A stretch of DNA of 64,000 nt from Mycobacterium sp. GA-1841. GTDB lineage: Bacteria; Actinomycetota; Actinomycetes; Mycobacteriales; Mycobacteriaceae. Location of the stretch: NCBI RefSeq assembly GCF_001954135.1, contig NZ_MBEQ01000110.1, positions 169,955 through 233,954 on the forward strand. The letters are read 5' to 3'. Made by a program: the position numbers and the translations under genes. Below the pieces are notes generated by a model. The model saw only the letters and a program-made list of their open reading frames with translations. It was not told the origin of the DNA and did not search any database. Of this stretch, positions 53,736-62,412 are shown piece after piece (the first letter of the stretch is position 1; each line of letters opens with the position of its first letter).

Positions 53736-55517
53736 CTATTCCAAGTGTTCGGACAGCTCCAGCCACCGCGCCTCGAACTCGGCAACCTGTGATTCCATCT
53801 CGCGCAGTTCGCCGGTGAGCGTGCCGAGTCCGACGTGATCGGACTGGTCATGAGCGGCGAGCTCGTCATGTTTGGCGGCGATCCGGTCAGCCAGCTTGGC
53901 CAGCGACCGGTCGATCGAGGAGATCTCCTTCTCGATGGCGCGCTGCTCGGCGCCGGAAAGTCCTTGGGGCACCGCCGGCTCGGTGCGCGCAGCCGGGGCC
54001 GAAGCGGCCGATGCCGCGCTCAACCGCAGGTACTCGTCGACGCCACCGGGCAGGTGTCGTAGCCGGCCGTCGAGAATGGCGTATTGCTGATCGGTGACAC
54101 GCTCGAGCAGATACCGGTCATGCGACACCACGATCAACGTGCCCGGCCAGGAATCCAGCAGATCCTCGGTGGCCGTCAGCATGTCGGTGTCCACGTCGTT
54201 GGTGGGTTCGTCGAGGATCAACACGTTCGGTTCGGACAGCACCACCAGCATGAGCTGCAGCCTGCGGCGCTGCCCGCCGGAGAGTTGACCGACCCGGGTG
54301 GACAGCTGGTCGCGGGCAAAGCCCAACCGCTCCAACAATTGCGCCGGGGTGAAGTCCTTGCCGTCGATCTGGTAGCTGGTCTGCAGCCGACCGATCACTT
54401 CACGGACCATGTCGCCGGCCACCGCATCGAGTTCGGTGGACTGCTGATCGAGGACCGAAAGCCGCACCGTCTTACCGCGTTTGACCCGGCCGCTGGTCGG
54501 GGTCACCGTACCGGCGATCAGGCCGAGCAGGGTGGACTTGCCGGCCCCGTTCGCCCCGAGGATTCCGGTGCGTTCACCCGGACCGATGCGCCATTCGATG
54601 TCGCGCAACACTTCTCGGTCGGACCCGGGATAGGACACCGACACGTCGAGCAGGTCGATGACGTCCTTTCCCAGCCGGGCGGTGGCCAGCCGGGACAGCT
54701 CCACGGTGTTGCGCAACGGCGGCACATCCGAGATCAGGGCGTTGGCAGCGTCGATCCGGAACTTGGGTTTGGAGGTGCGCGCCGGCGCGCCGCGGCGCAG
54801 CCAGGCCAACTCCTTGCGCATCAGGTTCTGCCGCTTGGCCTCGATCGACGCCGCCTGGCGGTCCCGTTCCACCCGCTGCAGCACATATGCCGCGTAGCCA
54901 CCCTCGAACGGCTCGACGATTCGATCGTGCACCTCCCAGGTGGTGGTGGCGACCTCATCGAGAAACCAACGGTCGTGGGTGATCAGCAACAATCCGCCGG
55001 TGCCGCGTGCCCAGCGCCCCTTGATGTGGCCGGCCAACCAGGTGATGCCCTGGATGTCGAGATGGTTGGTCGGCTCGTCGAGTGCGATGACGTCCCAGTC
55101 GCCGATCAACAACGCGGCCAGCTGCACCCGCCGGCGTTGCCCACCCGACAACGTCGAGATCGTCGTGTCGAACGGGATGTCGGCGACCAGGCCGCCGATC
55201 ACGTCCCGGGTCTTGGCATCGCCGGCCCATTCGTGTTCCGGACGATCACCGACCAACGACCAGCCCACGGTGTGCTCCGGATCGAGCGTGTCGGTCTGGT
55301 CGAGGGATCCCACCCGTAGCCCGCTGCGCCGGGTCACGCGGCCGGCGTGGGGAGTGATGCGACCGGTGAGCATGCCCAGCAGCGTGGACTTTCCGTCACC
55401 GTTGCGGCCGACGATGCCGATCCGGTCGCCTTCGCTGACACCGACGGTGACCGAATCGAACACCACCCCGGTGGGGTACTCCAGATGTAGGGTTTCGCCC
55501 CCGAGCAGGTGAGCCAT
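53736..55517 (-). CDS. ABC-F family ATPase (Uup-like)
   Basis: 593 residues with two ABC modules and no membrane segment. Walker A GRNGDGKS and GANGAGKS, signatures LSGGQRRRV and LSGGQRRRL, Walker B LDEPTNHLD and LDEPTNDVD. A linker between them (Lys/Arg-rich) and a C-terminal coiled coil (EKEISSIDRSLAKLADRI) match Uup-type ABC-F proteins that act on ribosomes or on branched DNA. In M. tuberculosis the equivalent place holds the split pair Rv1667c-Rv1668c, intact here. Convergent with argH; divergent from the next gene by 127 bases. Confidence 0.93.
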   Translation of the reverse strand: MAHLLGGETLHLEYPTGVVFDSVTVGVSEGDRIGIVGRNGDGKSTLLGMLTGRITPHAGRVTRRSGLRVGSLDQTDTLDPEHTVGWSLVGDRPEHEWAGDAKTRDVIGGLVADIPFDTTISTLSGGQRRRVQLAALLIGDWDVIALDEPTNHLDIQGITWLAGHIKGRWARGTGGLLLITHDRWFLDEVATTTWEVHDRIVEPFEGGYAAYVLQRVERDRQAASIEAKRQNLMRKELAWLRRGAPARTSKPKFRIDAANALISDVPPLRNTVELSRLATARLGKDVIDLLDVSVSYPGSDREVLRDIEWRIGPGERTGILGANGAGKSTLLGLIAGTVTPTSGRVKRGKTVRLSVLDQQSTELDAVAGDMVREVIGRLQTSYQIDGKDFTPAQLLERLGFARDQLSTRVGQLSGGQRRRLQLMLVVLSEPNVLILDEPTNDVDTDMLTATEDLLDSWPGTLIVVSHDRYLLERVTDQQYAILDGRLRHLPGGVDEYLRLSAASAASAPAARTEPAVPQGLSGAEQRAIEKEISSIDRSLAKLADRIAAKHDELAAHDQSDHVGLGTLTGELREMESQVAEFEARWLELSEHLE

Positions 55518-55644
55518 CGCCGCCGACCCTATCGTTCGGCGGCGTCGGCACCGGCACCGCCCGGGGCCACGTCCGGGCTCGCGCCGATCAAGTCGGTGAT
55601 CGGTTGCTGTTGTGCCATGATGGCCAGGTCAATCGGGGGTCGGG

Positions 55645-58600
55645 TTGAGTAGTCAGGTGGGGAGCAGGCTGGTGGATTTCTCGGCAGTGACCAGACCGGT
55701 CGAGCGGTTGCTGGCAACCGCGCAGAACGGCCTGGAGGTGCTGCGTTACGGCGGCTTGGAAACCGGTGCGGTCCCGTCGCCTTATCAGCTCATCCAGAGC
55801 GTGCCGATGTACCGGCTCCGGCGGTATTTCCCGCCCGATGTGCGCCCCGGGGCCCAGCATCCGCGGCCGCCGGTGTTGATGGTGCACCCGATGATGATGT
55901 CGGCCGACATGTGGGACGTCACCCGCGAGGACGGCGCGGTCGGGATCCTGCACGCCGCGGGAATCGACCCGTGGGTGATCGACTTCGGTTCACCGGACAA
56001 GGTCGAGGGTGGGATGCAGCGCAACCTCGCCGATCACGTGGTGGCGTTGTCCGAAGCCATCGACGTGGTCAAGGAGGTCACCGGCCGCGACGTACACCTG
56101 GCCGGATACTCCCAAGGTGGGATGTTCGCCTACCAGGCCGCGGCGTACCGGCGCTCCAAGGACCTGGCCAGCATCATCGCCTTCGGCTCGCCGGTGGACA
56201 CCTTGGCCGCATTACCGATGAACGTTCCCGCCGGCGTGGCCGCCGGTGCGGCGGATTTCATGGCCGACCACGTGTTCAGCCGCATCGACATCCCGGGCTG
56301 GTTGGCCCGCACCGGATTTCAGATGCTCGACCCCATCAAGACCGCCCAGTCGCGCCTGGAGTTCCTGCGCCAGTTGCATGACCGCGAGGCCCTGCTGCCG
56401 CGTGAACAGCAGCGTCGGTTTTTGTCTTCGGAGGGCTGGATCGCATGGTCGGGTCCGGCGATCTCCGAATTGCTCAAGCAGTTCATCGCACACAACCGGA
56501 TGATCACCGGTGGGTTCTCCGTGCACGGCGACCTCGTCACGCTGTCCGACATCGACTGCCCGATCCTGGCCGTGGTCGGCGAGGTGGACGACATCGGCCA
56601 GCCGGCCGCGGTGCGCGGGATCAAGCGGGCGGCACCGGATGCCGATGTCTACGAATATCTGATCCGGGCAGGGCATTTCGGCCTGGTCGTGGGATCGAAA
56701 GCCTCCACCCAAACCTGGCCGACCGTGGCGCAGTGGGTGAAATGGCTTGGCGGAGAACAGATGCCAGAAGGCGTCGTTCCGATGGAAGCGCAGCCGGCGA
56801 ATCACCCCGAGGGCGGAGTGTCGTTCTCCAGCCGGGTCACGCACGGGGCCACCGCCGCGACCGAGATGGCGTTCGGGGTGGCCCGTTCGGCTGCCGACGC
56901 ATTGGTCGCAGCCAACAAGAACGCGCGCACCCTGGTGATCGAGACCGCGCGCACGTTGCCCCGGCTGGCCCGACTGGGACAGGTCAACGACCACACCCGG
57001 ATTTCCCTCGGCCGAATCATGAGCGAACAGTCACGCAGCGCCCCCAACGGCGAGGCGCTGCTGTTCGACGGGCGCGTGCACACCTATGAGGCGGTGGACC
57101 GCCGGATCAACAACGTGGTGCGCGGCCTGATCGACGTCGGGGTGCGGCAGGGCGCCCGGGTCGGCGTGTTGATGGACACCCGACCCAGCGCCCTGGTGGC
57201 AATCGCGGCCCTGTCCAGGTTGGGTGCGGTGGCGGTGTTGCTGCCCGAGGCCGATGTGGCCGAGGCGGCCCGACTCGGCCGGGTGACAGAGATCATCGCC
57301 GATCCGAGCCATCTCGAGGTGGCGCGGCAACTCGACATGCGGGTGCTGGTGTTAGGCAGCGGCGGGCCGCTCGGTGGACCCAGCGGCGGGCCGCTCGGTG
57401 GACCCAGCGGCGGGCCGCTCGGTGGGCCCAGCGGCGAGAGCCGTGACCTGCATCTGCCCCAAGATGCCGACGTTGTCGACATGGAGAAGATCGACCCCGA
57501 CGCCGTCGAACTGCCCGGTTGGTACCGGCCCAACCCGGGGCTGGCCCGGGATCTGGCCTTTGTCGCATTCAGCGAGGTCGGCGGTGAGCTCGTGGCCCGG
57601 CAGATCACAAATTACCGGTGGGCGCTGTCGGCGTTCGGCACGGCGTCGGCGGCCAATCTGGGCCGCGGCGACACGGTGTACTGCCTCACGCCGCTTCACC
57701 ACCAGTCGGGTCTGCTGGTCAGCCTCGGCGGTGCCGTGGTCGGCGGCTCGCGTATCGCGCTGTCGCGGGGTCTGCAGCCGGATCGGTTCCTGCAGGAGAT
57801 CCGGCAATACGGCGTCACCGTGGTTTCTTACACCTGGGCCATGCTGCGGGAGGTCATCGACGATCCGTCGTTCTCGCTCACCGGCAGCCACCCGGTCCGG
57901 TTGTTCATCGGCTCCGGGATGCCGGCCGGGTTGTGGAAGCGCGTGATCGACGTGTTCGAGCCGGCCCACGTCGTGGAGTTCTTCGCCACCACCGACGGGC
58001 AGGCCGTGCTGGCCAACGTGTCGGGGGCCAAGATCGGCAGCAAGGGCCGTCCGCTGCCCGGGGGCGGCACAGTCGCCCTCGCCGCGTACGACGCTGACGA
58101 CGACCTGATCCTCGAAGACGAGCAGGGCTTCGTGCGCAAGGCCGAGGCCAACGAGGTCGGTGTGCTGCTGGCCCACCCACGCGGGCCGGTCGATCCGACC
58201 GCGGTGGTCAAGCGCGGCGTGTTCGCGCCGGCCGACACCTGGGTGTCCACCGAGTTCCTGTTCCGCCGCGACGAGGACGGTGACTACTGGCTGGTGGACA
58301 ACCGCAGCGCGGTGATTCGTACCGAACGCGGCCCGGTGTTCGCGACGAGCGTCAACGATGCGGTCGGTCGATTGGACGCGGTCGACATGTCGGTCACCTA
58401 CGGCGTGGAGGAGGGCGGCCGACTGCTCGCGGTGACGGCGCTGGCCCTGCGTCCCGGCGGGAGCGTCCCGACAGCCGATCTGTCACACGCCCTGAACGAA
58501 CTGGCCGCCGGCTGCCCGCCCGATGTCGTGCACGTGGTGGCCGACATGGAACTCGGGGCGTCGTACCGCCCGCTGATCGCGCCGTTGCGCAAGGCGGGGA

Positions 58601-58728
58601 TTCCGAAAGCGGCGCGACGTAACTGTTGGTACTTCGATGCCGATACCGGTACGTACAAGAAATTGACCGCGGCCACCCGGGCCGAACTCGTCTCCGGAGC
58701 ACCCGCCGACGAGTCGGAGGCCAGGTAG
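55645..58728 (+). CDS. Fused alpha/beta hydrolase - long-chain acyl-CoA synthetase (Rv1683-like)
   Basis: 1027 residues. The first ~370 residues are an alpha/beta hydrolase related to PHA synthase/lipase, with nucleophile AGYSQGGM near residue 155. From about 450 an AMP-binding (acyl-CoA synthetase-like) domain follows; the usual P-loop motif is poorly preserved, and the C-terminal subdomain ends with RKAGIPKAARRN. Rv1683 of M. tuberculosis has the same plan and is linked to triacylglycerol metabolism. Three copies of an 8-residue GGPLGGPS repeat interrupt the synthetase part near residue 573. TTG start at 55645; GTG 55657 also possible. Confidence 0.88.
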   Translation: MSSQVGSRLVDFSAVTRPVERLLATAQNGLEVLRYGGLETGAVPSPYQLIQSVPMYRLRRYFPPDVRPGAQHPRPPVLMVHPMMMSADMWDVTREDGAVGILHAAGIDPWVIDFGSPDKVEGGMQRNLADHVVALSEAIDVVKEVTGRDVHLAGYSQGGMFAYQAAAYRRSKDLASIIAFGSPVDTLAALPMNVPAGVAAGAADFMADHVFSRIDIPGWLARTGFQMLDPIKTAQSRLEFLRQLHDREALLPREQQRRFLSSEGWIAWSGPAISELLKQFIAHNRMITGGFSVHGDLVTLSDIDCPILAVVGEVDDIGQPAAVRGIKRAAPDADVYEYLIRAGHFGLVVGSKASTQTWPTVAQWVKWLGGEQMPEGVVPMEAQPANHPEGGVSFSSRVTHGATAATEMAFGVARSAADALVAANKNARTLVIETARTLPRLARLGQVNDHTRISLGRIMSEQSRSAPNGEALLFDGRVHTYEAVDRRINNVVRGLIDVGVRQGARVGVLMDTRPSALVAIAALSRLGAVAVLLPEADVAEAARLGRVTEIIADPSHLEVARQLDMRVLVLGSGGPLGGPSGGPLGGPSGGPLGGPSGESRDLHLPQDADVVDMEKIDPDAVELPGWYRPNPGLARDLAFVAFSEVGGELVARQITNYRWALSAFGTASAANLGRGDTVYCLTPLHHQSGLLVSLGGAVVGGSRIALSRGLQPDRFLQEIRQYGVTVVSYTWAMLREVIDDPSFSLTGSHPVRLFIGSGMPAGLWKRVIDVFEPAHVVEFFATTDGQAVLANVSGAKIGSKGRPLPGGGTVALAAYDADDDLILEDEQGFVRKAEANEVGVLLAHPRGPVDPTAVVKRGVFAPADTWVSTEFLFRRDEDGDYWLVDNRSAVIRTERGPVFATSVNDAVGRLDAVDMSVTYGVEEGGRLLAVTALALRPGGSVPTADLSHALNELAAGCPPDVVHVVADMELGASYRPLIAPLRKAGIPKAARRNCWYFDADTGTYKKLTAATRAELVSGAPADESEAR
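57361..57432 (+). repeat. 24-base coding tandem repeat (three copies)
   Basis: The unit GGCGGGCCGCTCGGTGGACC followed by CAGC is repeated three times (57361-57384, 57385-57408, 57409-57432), with one A-to-G change in the last copy. It stays in frame and encodes GGPLGGPS. A coding minisatellite likely to vary in copy number between strains. Confidence 0.9.
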
Positions 58729-58795
58729 TCGAGAAGGTGCCGGCGCCCGAAAGCGCTGTTACGCTCCGGCAGACGGCGCAGCGACAGGAGGATCG

Positions 58796-59338
58796 ATGAC
58801 ATCGGGATCAGGTGTGCACCAGTGGCGGCGCGCCGTCACCGGGTCGGTGACCGGCGCTGCGCTGGCGGCGGGGCTGCTGGTGGGCGCCGGCGCGCCCATG
58901 GCGGTCGCCGATCCCACCGCACCGTCGACTCAGGCGGATGCGCCCGCCGCCGATGCACCTGAAGCACGGCCGATGACCGCCGATGAGGCGTTGGCCATCG
59001 TCGCCAAGGATTACGACACCGGCGAGGGCGGCGGCCAGATCTCCCAGCTGATCCACGACATCATGAAGCTGCGGGCGCAGGGTTACAGGCCGTCGAACGC
59101 GAACCGCACGGCCATCACCAAGGCGCTGGACAAACGCCCGAATCAGGTGCCGCTGATCGACGCGCTCAAGAGCACCCTGTCCTATCAGCGCAAGCTTCAG
59201 GCGCAGTCCAATGCTGCTCAGGTTCCGCAGCAGGGTGTCATCAATCCCGGGGTGGGTCAGTTCCCGGCCGGCATCGCACCGATTCCGGGCGGGGGACAGC
59301 CCGGCCCGAGTGGCGGCATCCAGATCCCGCTGGGCTAG
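58796..59338 (+). CDS. Small secreted protein of unknown function
   Basis: 180 residues. Sec signal peptide (GAALAAGLLVGAGAP) with likely cleavage after MAVA-DP; a central helical domain follows (MTADEALAIVAKDYDTGEGGGQ; FRPSN-like repeats RPSNANRTAITKALDKRP), then a Pro/Gly/Gln-rich tail. No known family. It starts 68 bases after the synthetase gene with AGGAGG at its ribosome site and precedes a Trm112-like gene by 6 bases. Confidence 0.82.
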   Translation: MTSGSGVHQWRRAVTGSVTGAALAAGLLVGAGAPMAVADPTAPSTQADAPAADAPEARPMTADEALAIVAKDYDTGEGGGQISQLIHDIMKLRAQGYRPSNANRTAITKALDKRPNQVPLIDALKSTLSYQRKLQAQSNAAQVPQQGVINPGVGQFPAGIAPIPGGGQPGPSGGIQIPLG

Positions 59339-59344
59339 CGTCAC

Positions 59345-59566
59345 GTGGTGGTCGACGACAAACTTCTGAGCATCCTGGTGTGTCCGCAGGACCGCGGCCC
59401 GCTGCTGCTGGCCGGCACGGAGTGGCTGTACAACCCGCGACTGCGGCGCGCCTATCGGATCGAGGACGGTATCCCGGTGTTGCTCGTCGACGAGGCCGTG
59501 GCCATCGAGGACGACGCCGAGCACCGCCGGCTGCTGGAGCTGGCCGGGTCAGGGGAGTCCGGGTAG
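59345..59566 (+). CDS. Trm112-family small protein
   Basis: 73 residues with ILVCPQDRGPL and NPRLRRAYRIEDGIPVLL, the Trm112/YcaR-type zinc-ribbon-like fold. Only one cysteine remains near the start, so a metal site is unlikely to be complete. In other organisms Trm112 activates methyltransferases. It overlaps the end of the TetR gene by 18 bases on the other strand. Matches Rv1684. Confidence 0.85.
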   Translation: MVVDDKLLSILVCPQDRGPLLLAGTEWLYNPRLRRAYRIEDGIPVLLVDEAVAIEDDAEHRRLLELAGSGESG

Positions 59567-60175
59567 GTCGCCGGTGAGATACCGCTGCAGGGTGGGGGCG
59601 ATGGTCTCGACGATCTGTTCCACCGGCAGTGACGCGAACGGGTCCAGCTCCAGGATGTAGCGGGCCATCGCGACGCCGACCAGTTGTGAGGCGACGAACT
59701 GGATCCGGATCCGGGCGCTGCCGACCGGATTGTCCACCCGGGGTCCGATCTCACCGACGATGATCTCCTGGAGAAACGACCGCACCAGCGATACGTCGTT
59801 GCCGGCCAGGATCGAGCGCAATGTGGCCACGAAACCCTTGCCGATCTCGGAATCCCACAGCGGCAAGAGGATCGACGGCAGCGTGTGCCCGATCTGCTCC
59901 ACCGGCACCTCCCGCAGCTTTCCGATCACGGTCATCGGATCGATGGGAATGTGGATGGCGGCGGCGAACAGTTGCGTCTTGGTTCCGAAGTAGTGGTGTA
60001 CCAGGGCGGCGTCGACTCCCGCGTCGGCCGCGATGGCACGGATCGACGTCTTGTCGAACCCGTTGCGCGCGAACAGCTCTCGCGCGCTGATCCGGATGCG
60101 CTCACGCTTGTCGGACGGGCCTGCGGGGCGGCCGGGGCGTTTGCGTTCTCGTCCGGAATCGATGTCGGTGCTCAC
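59549..60175 (-). CDS. TetR-family transcriptional regulator
   Basis: 208 residues. N-terminal HTH (RISARELFARNGFDKTSIRAIAADAG, VHHYFGTKTQLF) and a helical ligand-binding part. The first ~18 residues are basic. It ends the TetR-ABC exporter operon: its start is 6 bases after the permease stop on the same strand. It probably represses that operon through palindromes at 61681-61711. Corresponds to Rv1685c. Confidence 0.93.
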   Translation of the reverse strand: MSTDIDSGRERKRPGRPAGPSDKRERIRISARELFARNGFDKTSIRAIAADAGVDAALVHHYFGTKTQLFAAAIHIPIDPMTVIGKLREVPVEQIGHTLPSILLPLWDSEIGKGFVATLRSILAGNDVSLVRSFLQEIIVGEIGPRVDNPVGSARIRIQFVASQLVGVAMARYILELDPFASLPVEQIVETIAPTLQRYLTGDLPGLP

Positions 60176-60181
60176 GGTGTC

Positions 60182-61009
60182 CTAGGGGGTTCGGCGGCGC
60201 AGTGTGGCTGCGGCCAGACATAGTGCCACCGCCGCGAAGCCCACCACAATCGCGATGTCGCGCGTCGCGACGCCGGTCAATCCGGGGTGCGCACCGACCT
60301 GCTGCAACGCTTCGAGCGCATAACTTGCCGGCAGGACGTTGCTGATCCACTGCAGCCAGTCGGGCAGCGCCGCACGCGGGACGATGATGCCGCACAACAA
60401 CAGTTGCGGCGCGATCACCAGCGGCATGAACTGCACGGCTTGGAACTCCGTGCGGGCGAACGCGCTGCACAGCAGGCCCAGACCCACGCCGAGGACGGCG
60501 TTGATGATCGCGATCAGGAACACCAGTGCCGGGCTTCCGGCGGTGCGGAATCCGAGGAGCCAGAACGAGACGATGCAGGCCAGGGTGGCCTGGGCCGCGG
60601 CGGCGATCGAGAACGCGGTGCCGTAGGCGGCGAGTAGGTCGAAGCGACGCAGCGGGGTGGTGAGGATGCGTTCGAGGGTTCCCGACGCGCGTTCGCGTTG
60701 CATGGTGATCGAGGTGATCAGGAACATCACGATGAGCGGGAAGACCCCGAGCATGATCAGACACGCGTTGTTGAACGGGCTCGGGTGGCCCGGTGCCTGC
60801 GGTGCGTTCTGGAACATGAAATACATCAGGGTGATGATCAGGCTGGGCACCACCAGGATCATCGCCACGCTGCGGTGATCCGCCGCCAACTGCCGCAGGA
60901 TGCGGCCGGTGGTGGCCAGGTAGGCCGTCGGGCTCAGTCGGCCGGGCCGTTCCCGGCTGTGGCGCTGCGGCGGATGACGGTGAGAAACGCTTCCTCCAGA
61001 GACGTGCAT
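60182..61009 (-). CDS. ABC-2 type transporter permease
   Basis: 275 residues, six hydrophobic segments, ABC-2 membrane domain (RERASGTLERILTTPLRRFDLLAAY; FARTEFQAVQFMPLVIAPQLLLCGI). It pairs with the ATPase gene just upstream to form an exporter, perhaps of a drug or lipid. The ATG at 61009 overlaps the ATPase gene by 76 bases and has GGAAGG at its ribosome site; starts farther in lack a standard codon. Corresponds to Rv1686c. Confidence 0.9.
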   Translation of the reverse strand: MHVSGGSVSHRHPPQRHSRERPGRLSPTAYLATTGRILRQLAADHRSVAMILVVPSLIITLMYFMFQNAPQAPGHPSPFNNACLIMLGVFPLIVMFLITSITMQRERASGTLERILTTPLRRFDLLAAYGTAFSIAAAAQATLACIVSFWLLGFRTAGSPALVFLIAIINAVLGVGLGLLCSAFARTEFQAVQFMPLVIAPQLLLCGIIVPRAALPDWLQWISNVLPASYALEALQQVGAHPGLTGVATRDIAIVVGFAAVALCLAAATLRRRTP

Positions 61010-61704
61010 GAGGTGTCCTTCCGTAGCCGGTCGGGGGTGGTGTGGGCGAGCAGTCGTCCTTCGCGCATGAGCAGCAGATCCCGGCAGTGGTCGGCCTCGT
61101 CCATCACGTGACTGGACACCAACAGCGTCGTTCCGCGGGCAGCGAGCCCTCGGAACTGTTCCCACAGGTCCACGCGCAGGACCGGGTCCAGGCCGACCGT
61201 GGGTTCGTCGAGCACCAACAGCTCGGGCTCGGACACCAGGGCGCAGGCCAGTGAGACCCGGGTGCGTTGGCCGCCGGACAGATCACTGCAATATGCGCTG
61301 CGGTGGTCATCGAGACCGACCGAGCGGATGGCCTCGACTGCCGTGTTCGCCGAGGTGCCGTAGAGCGCGGCGAAGTACCGCACGTTGTCGATCACCCTCA
61401 GGTCGTCGTAGATCGTGGGGTGCTGCGTGACATAGCCGACCCGGTGCCGTAGCGGCGCCGAGCCGGCCGGGTGTCCGAGCACCGTGACGGTGCCGGCCGA
61501 AATGATCTGGGTGCCGACGATGCTGCGCATCAAGGTGGTCTTGCCGCATCCCGACGGGCCGAGAAGACCGGTGATGGCGCCGCGGTTGATTTGCACGCTG
61601 AGGTCACGAATTGCCCGTCGGCCACCCCGGTCGACCTGCAACCCGGTGATCTCGACGGCGCAGGTGGACGAGTCCAAGAATTCATCAACAGATGAAGTCA
61701 TCAT
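60934..61704 (-). CDS. ABC transporter ATP-binding protein
   Basis: 256 residues, one ABC domain. Walker A GPSGCGKTT, signature LSGGQRTRV, Walker B LLVLDEPTVGLDP and the switch His in SSHVMDEADHC. DrrA/CcmA-type exporter ATPase that pairs with the permease. The ATG at 61704 overlaps a palindrome; a start at 61701 is equally good. Corresponds to Rv1687c. Confidence 0.93.
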   Translation of the reverse strand: MMTSSVDEFLDSSTCAVEITGLQVDRGGRRAIRDLSVQINRGAITGLLGPSGCGKTTLMRSIVGTQIISAGTVTVLGHPAGSAPLRHRVGYVTQHPTIYDDLRVIDNVRYFAALYGTSANTAVEAIRSVGLDDHRSAYCSDLSGGQRTRVSLACALVSEPELLVLDEPTVGLDPVLRVDLWEQFRGLAARGTTLLVSSHVMDEADHCRDLLLMREGRLLAHTTPDRLRKDTSCTSLEEAFLTVIRRSATAGNGPAD

Positions 61705-61711
61705 GTGATGA
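61681..61711. promoter_or_regulatory. Two adjacent palindromes, candidate TetR operators
   Basis: TTCATC-AACA-GATGAA (61681-61696) and TCATCA-TG-TGATGA (61698-61711) are each perfect inverted repeats sharing the TCATC/GATGA core. They sit around the start of the ABC-ATPase gene and just upstream of mpg. The TetR protein of the same operon is the obvious candidate binder. Confidence 0.55.
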
Positions 61712-61773
61712 ATACTGCGCCCACCGAACGGCCGGTGTCAATGGTGGTTGTTGCGGAGGGCAGAATCGCCGGG

Positions 61774-62385
61774 GTGAGCGCTGAGCAGCTGGCCGTGGAT
61801 CCGCTGCTGGCGGCCCGCCGCCTGCTGGGAGCCGAGCTGATCGGCCGCGGTGTCCGCGCCGCGATCGTCGAGGTCGAGGCCTACGGCGGCCCGCCGGACG
61901 GGCCCTGGCCCGATGCCGCCGCGCATTCGTATCGCGGACCGGGCGGACGCAACCAGGTGATGTTCGGACCGCCGGGACGGCTCTACACCTACCGAAGTCA
62001 CGGCATCCACGTATGTGCCAACGTGGTCTGCGGCTACGACGGGGTTGCCGCCGCGGTGTTGTTGCGGGCCGCCGTGGTGCTGAGCGGAACCGAGTTGGCC
62101 GGCGATCGCCGCGGGCCCGCAGTGTTGCCGGTCGGGTTGGCGCGCGGCCCGGGAAATCTCTGCTCGGCTCTGGGGATCACCATGGAAGACAACGGAATCG
62201 ACCTGTTCGCGCCGGACAGCCCGGTGCAGTTGCAGATGCGCGACGCGCGGCAGGCGGTCGAAGGTCCGCGTGTCGGCGTGAGCAAGGCCGCTGACCGGCC
62301 GTGGCGGTTCTGGCTGCGTGACTGCCCCGAGGTCTCGGCATATCGGCGCAGTCCACGCGCGCCGGCGCCCGGCGCCAGTGACTGA
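61774..62385 (+). CDS. mpg: 3-methyladenine DNA glycosylase (Mpg/AAG family)
   Basis: 203 residues. Monofunctional glycosylase for alkylated bases. EVEAYGGPPDGPWPDAAAHSYRG carries the catalytic Glu; FGPPGRLYTYRSHGIHVCANV and LARGPGNLC are family motifs. The GTG at 61774 (VSAEQLAVDP) matches the family start and follows GGAGGG; longer frames from 61705 run through the operator region. Confidence 0.93.
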   Translation: MSAEQLAVDPLLAARRLLGAELIGRGVRAAIVEVEAYGGPPDGPWPDAAAHSYRGPGGRNQVMFGPPGRLYTYRSHGIHVCANVVCGYDGVAAAVLLRAAVVLSGTELAGDRRGPAVLPVGLARGPGNLCSALGITMEDNGIDLFAPDSPVQLQMRDARQAVEGPRVGVSKAADRPWRFWLRDCPEVSAYRRSPRAPAPGASD

Positions 62386-62399
62386 TGCCGGCGATGCGG

Positions 62400-62405
62400 C
62401 ATGAT
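62400..62405 (+). promoter_or_regulatory. -10 box of leaderless tyrS mRNA
   Basis: CATGAT lies 7 bases before the ATG at 62413 and argues for that start over the ATG at 62401, which overlaps the box. Confidence 0.4.
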
Positions 62406-62412
62406 CGTCCCC

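Noticed and set aside
57361..57432. Tandem repeat as a CRISPR or insertion element
   Set aside because: Contiguous in-frame units without spacers, terminal repeats or a transposase.
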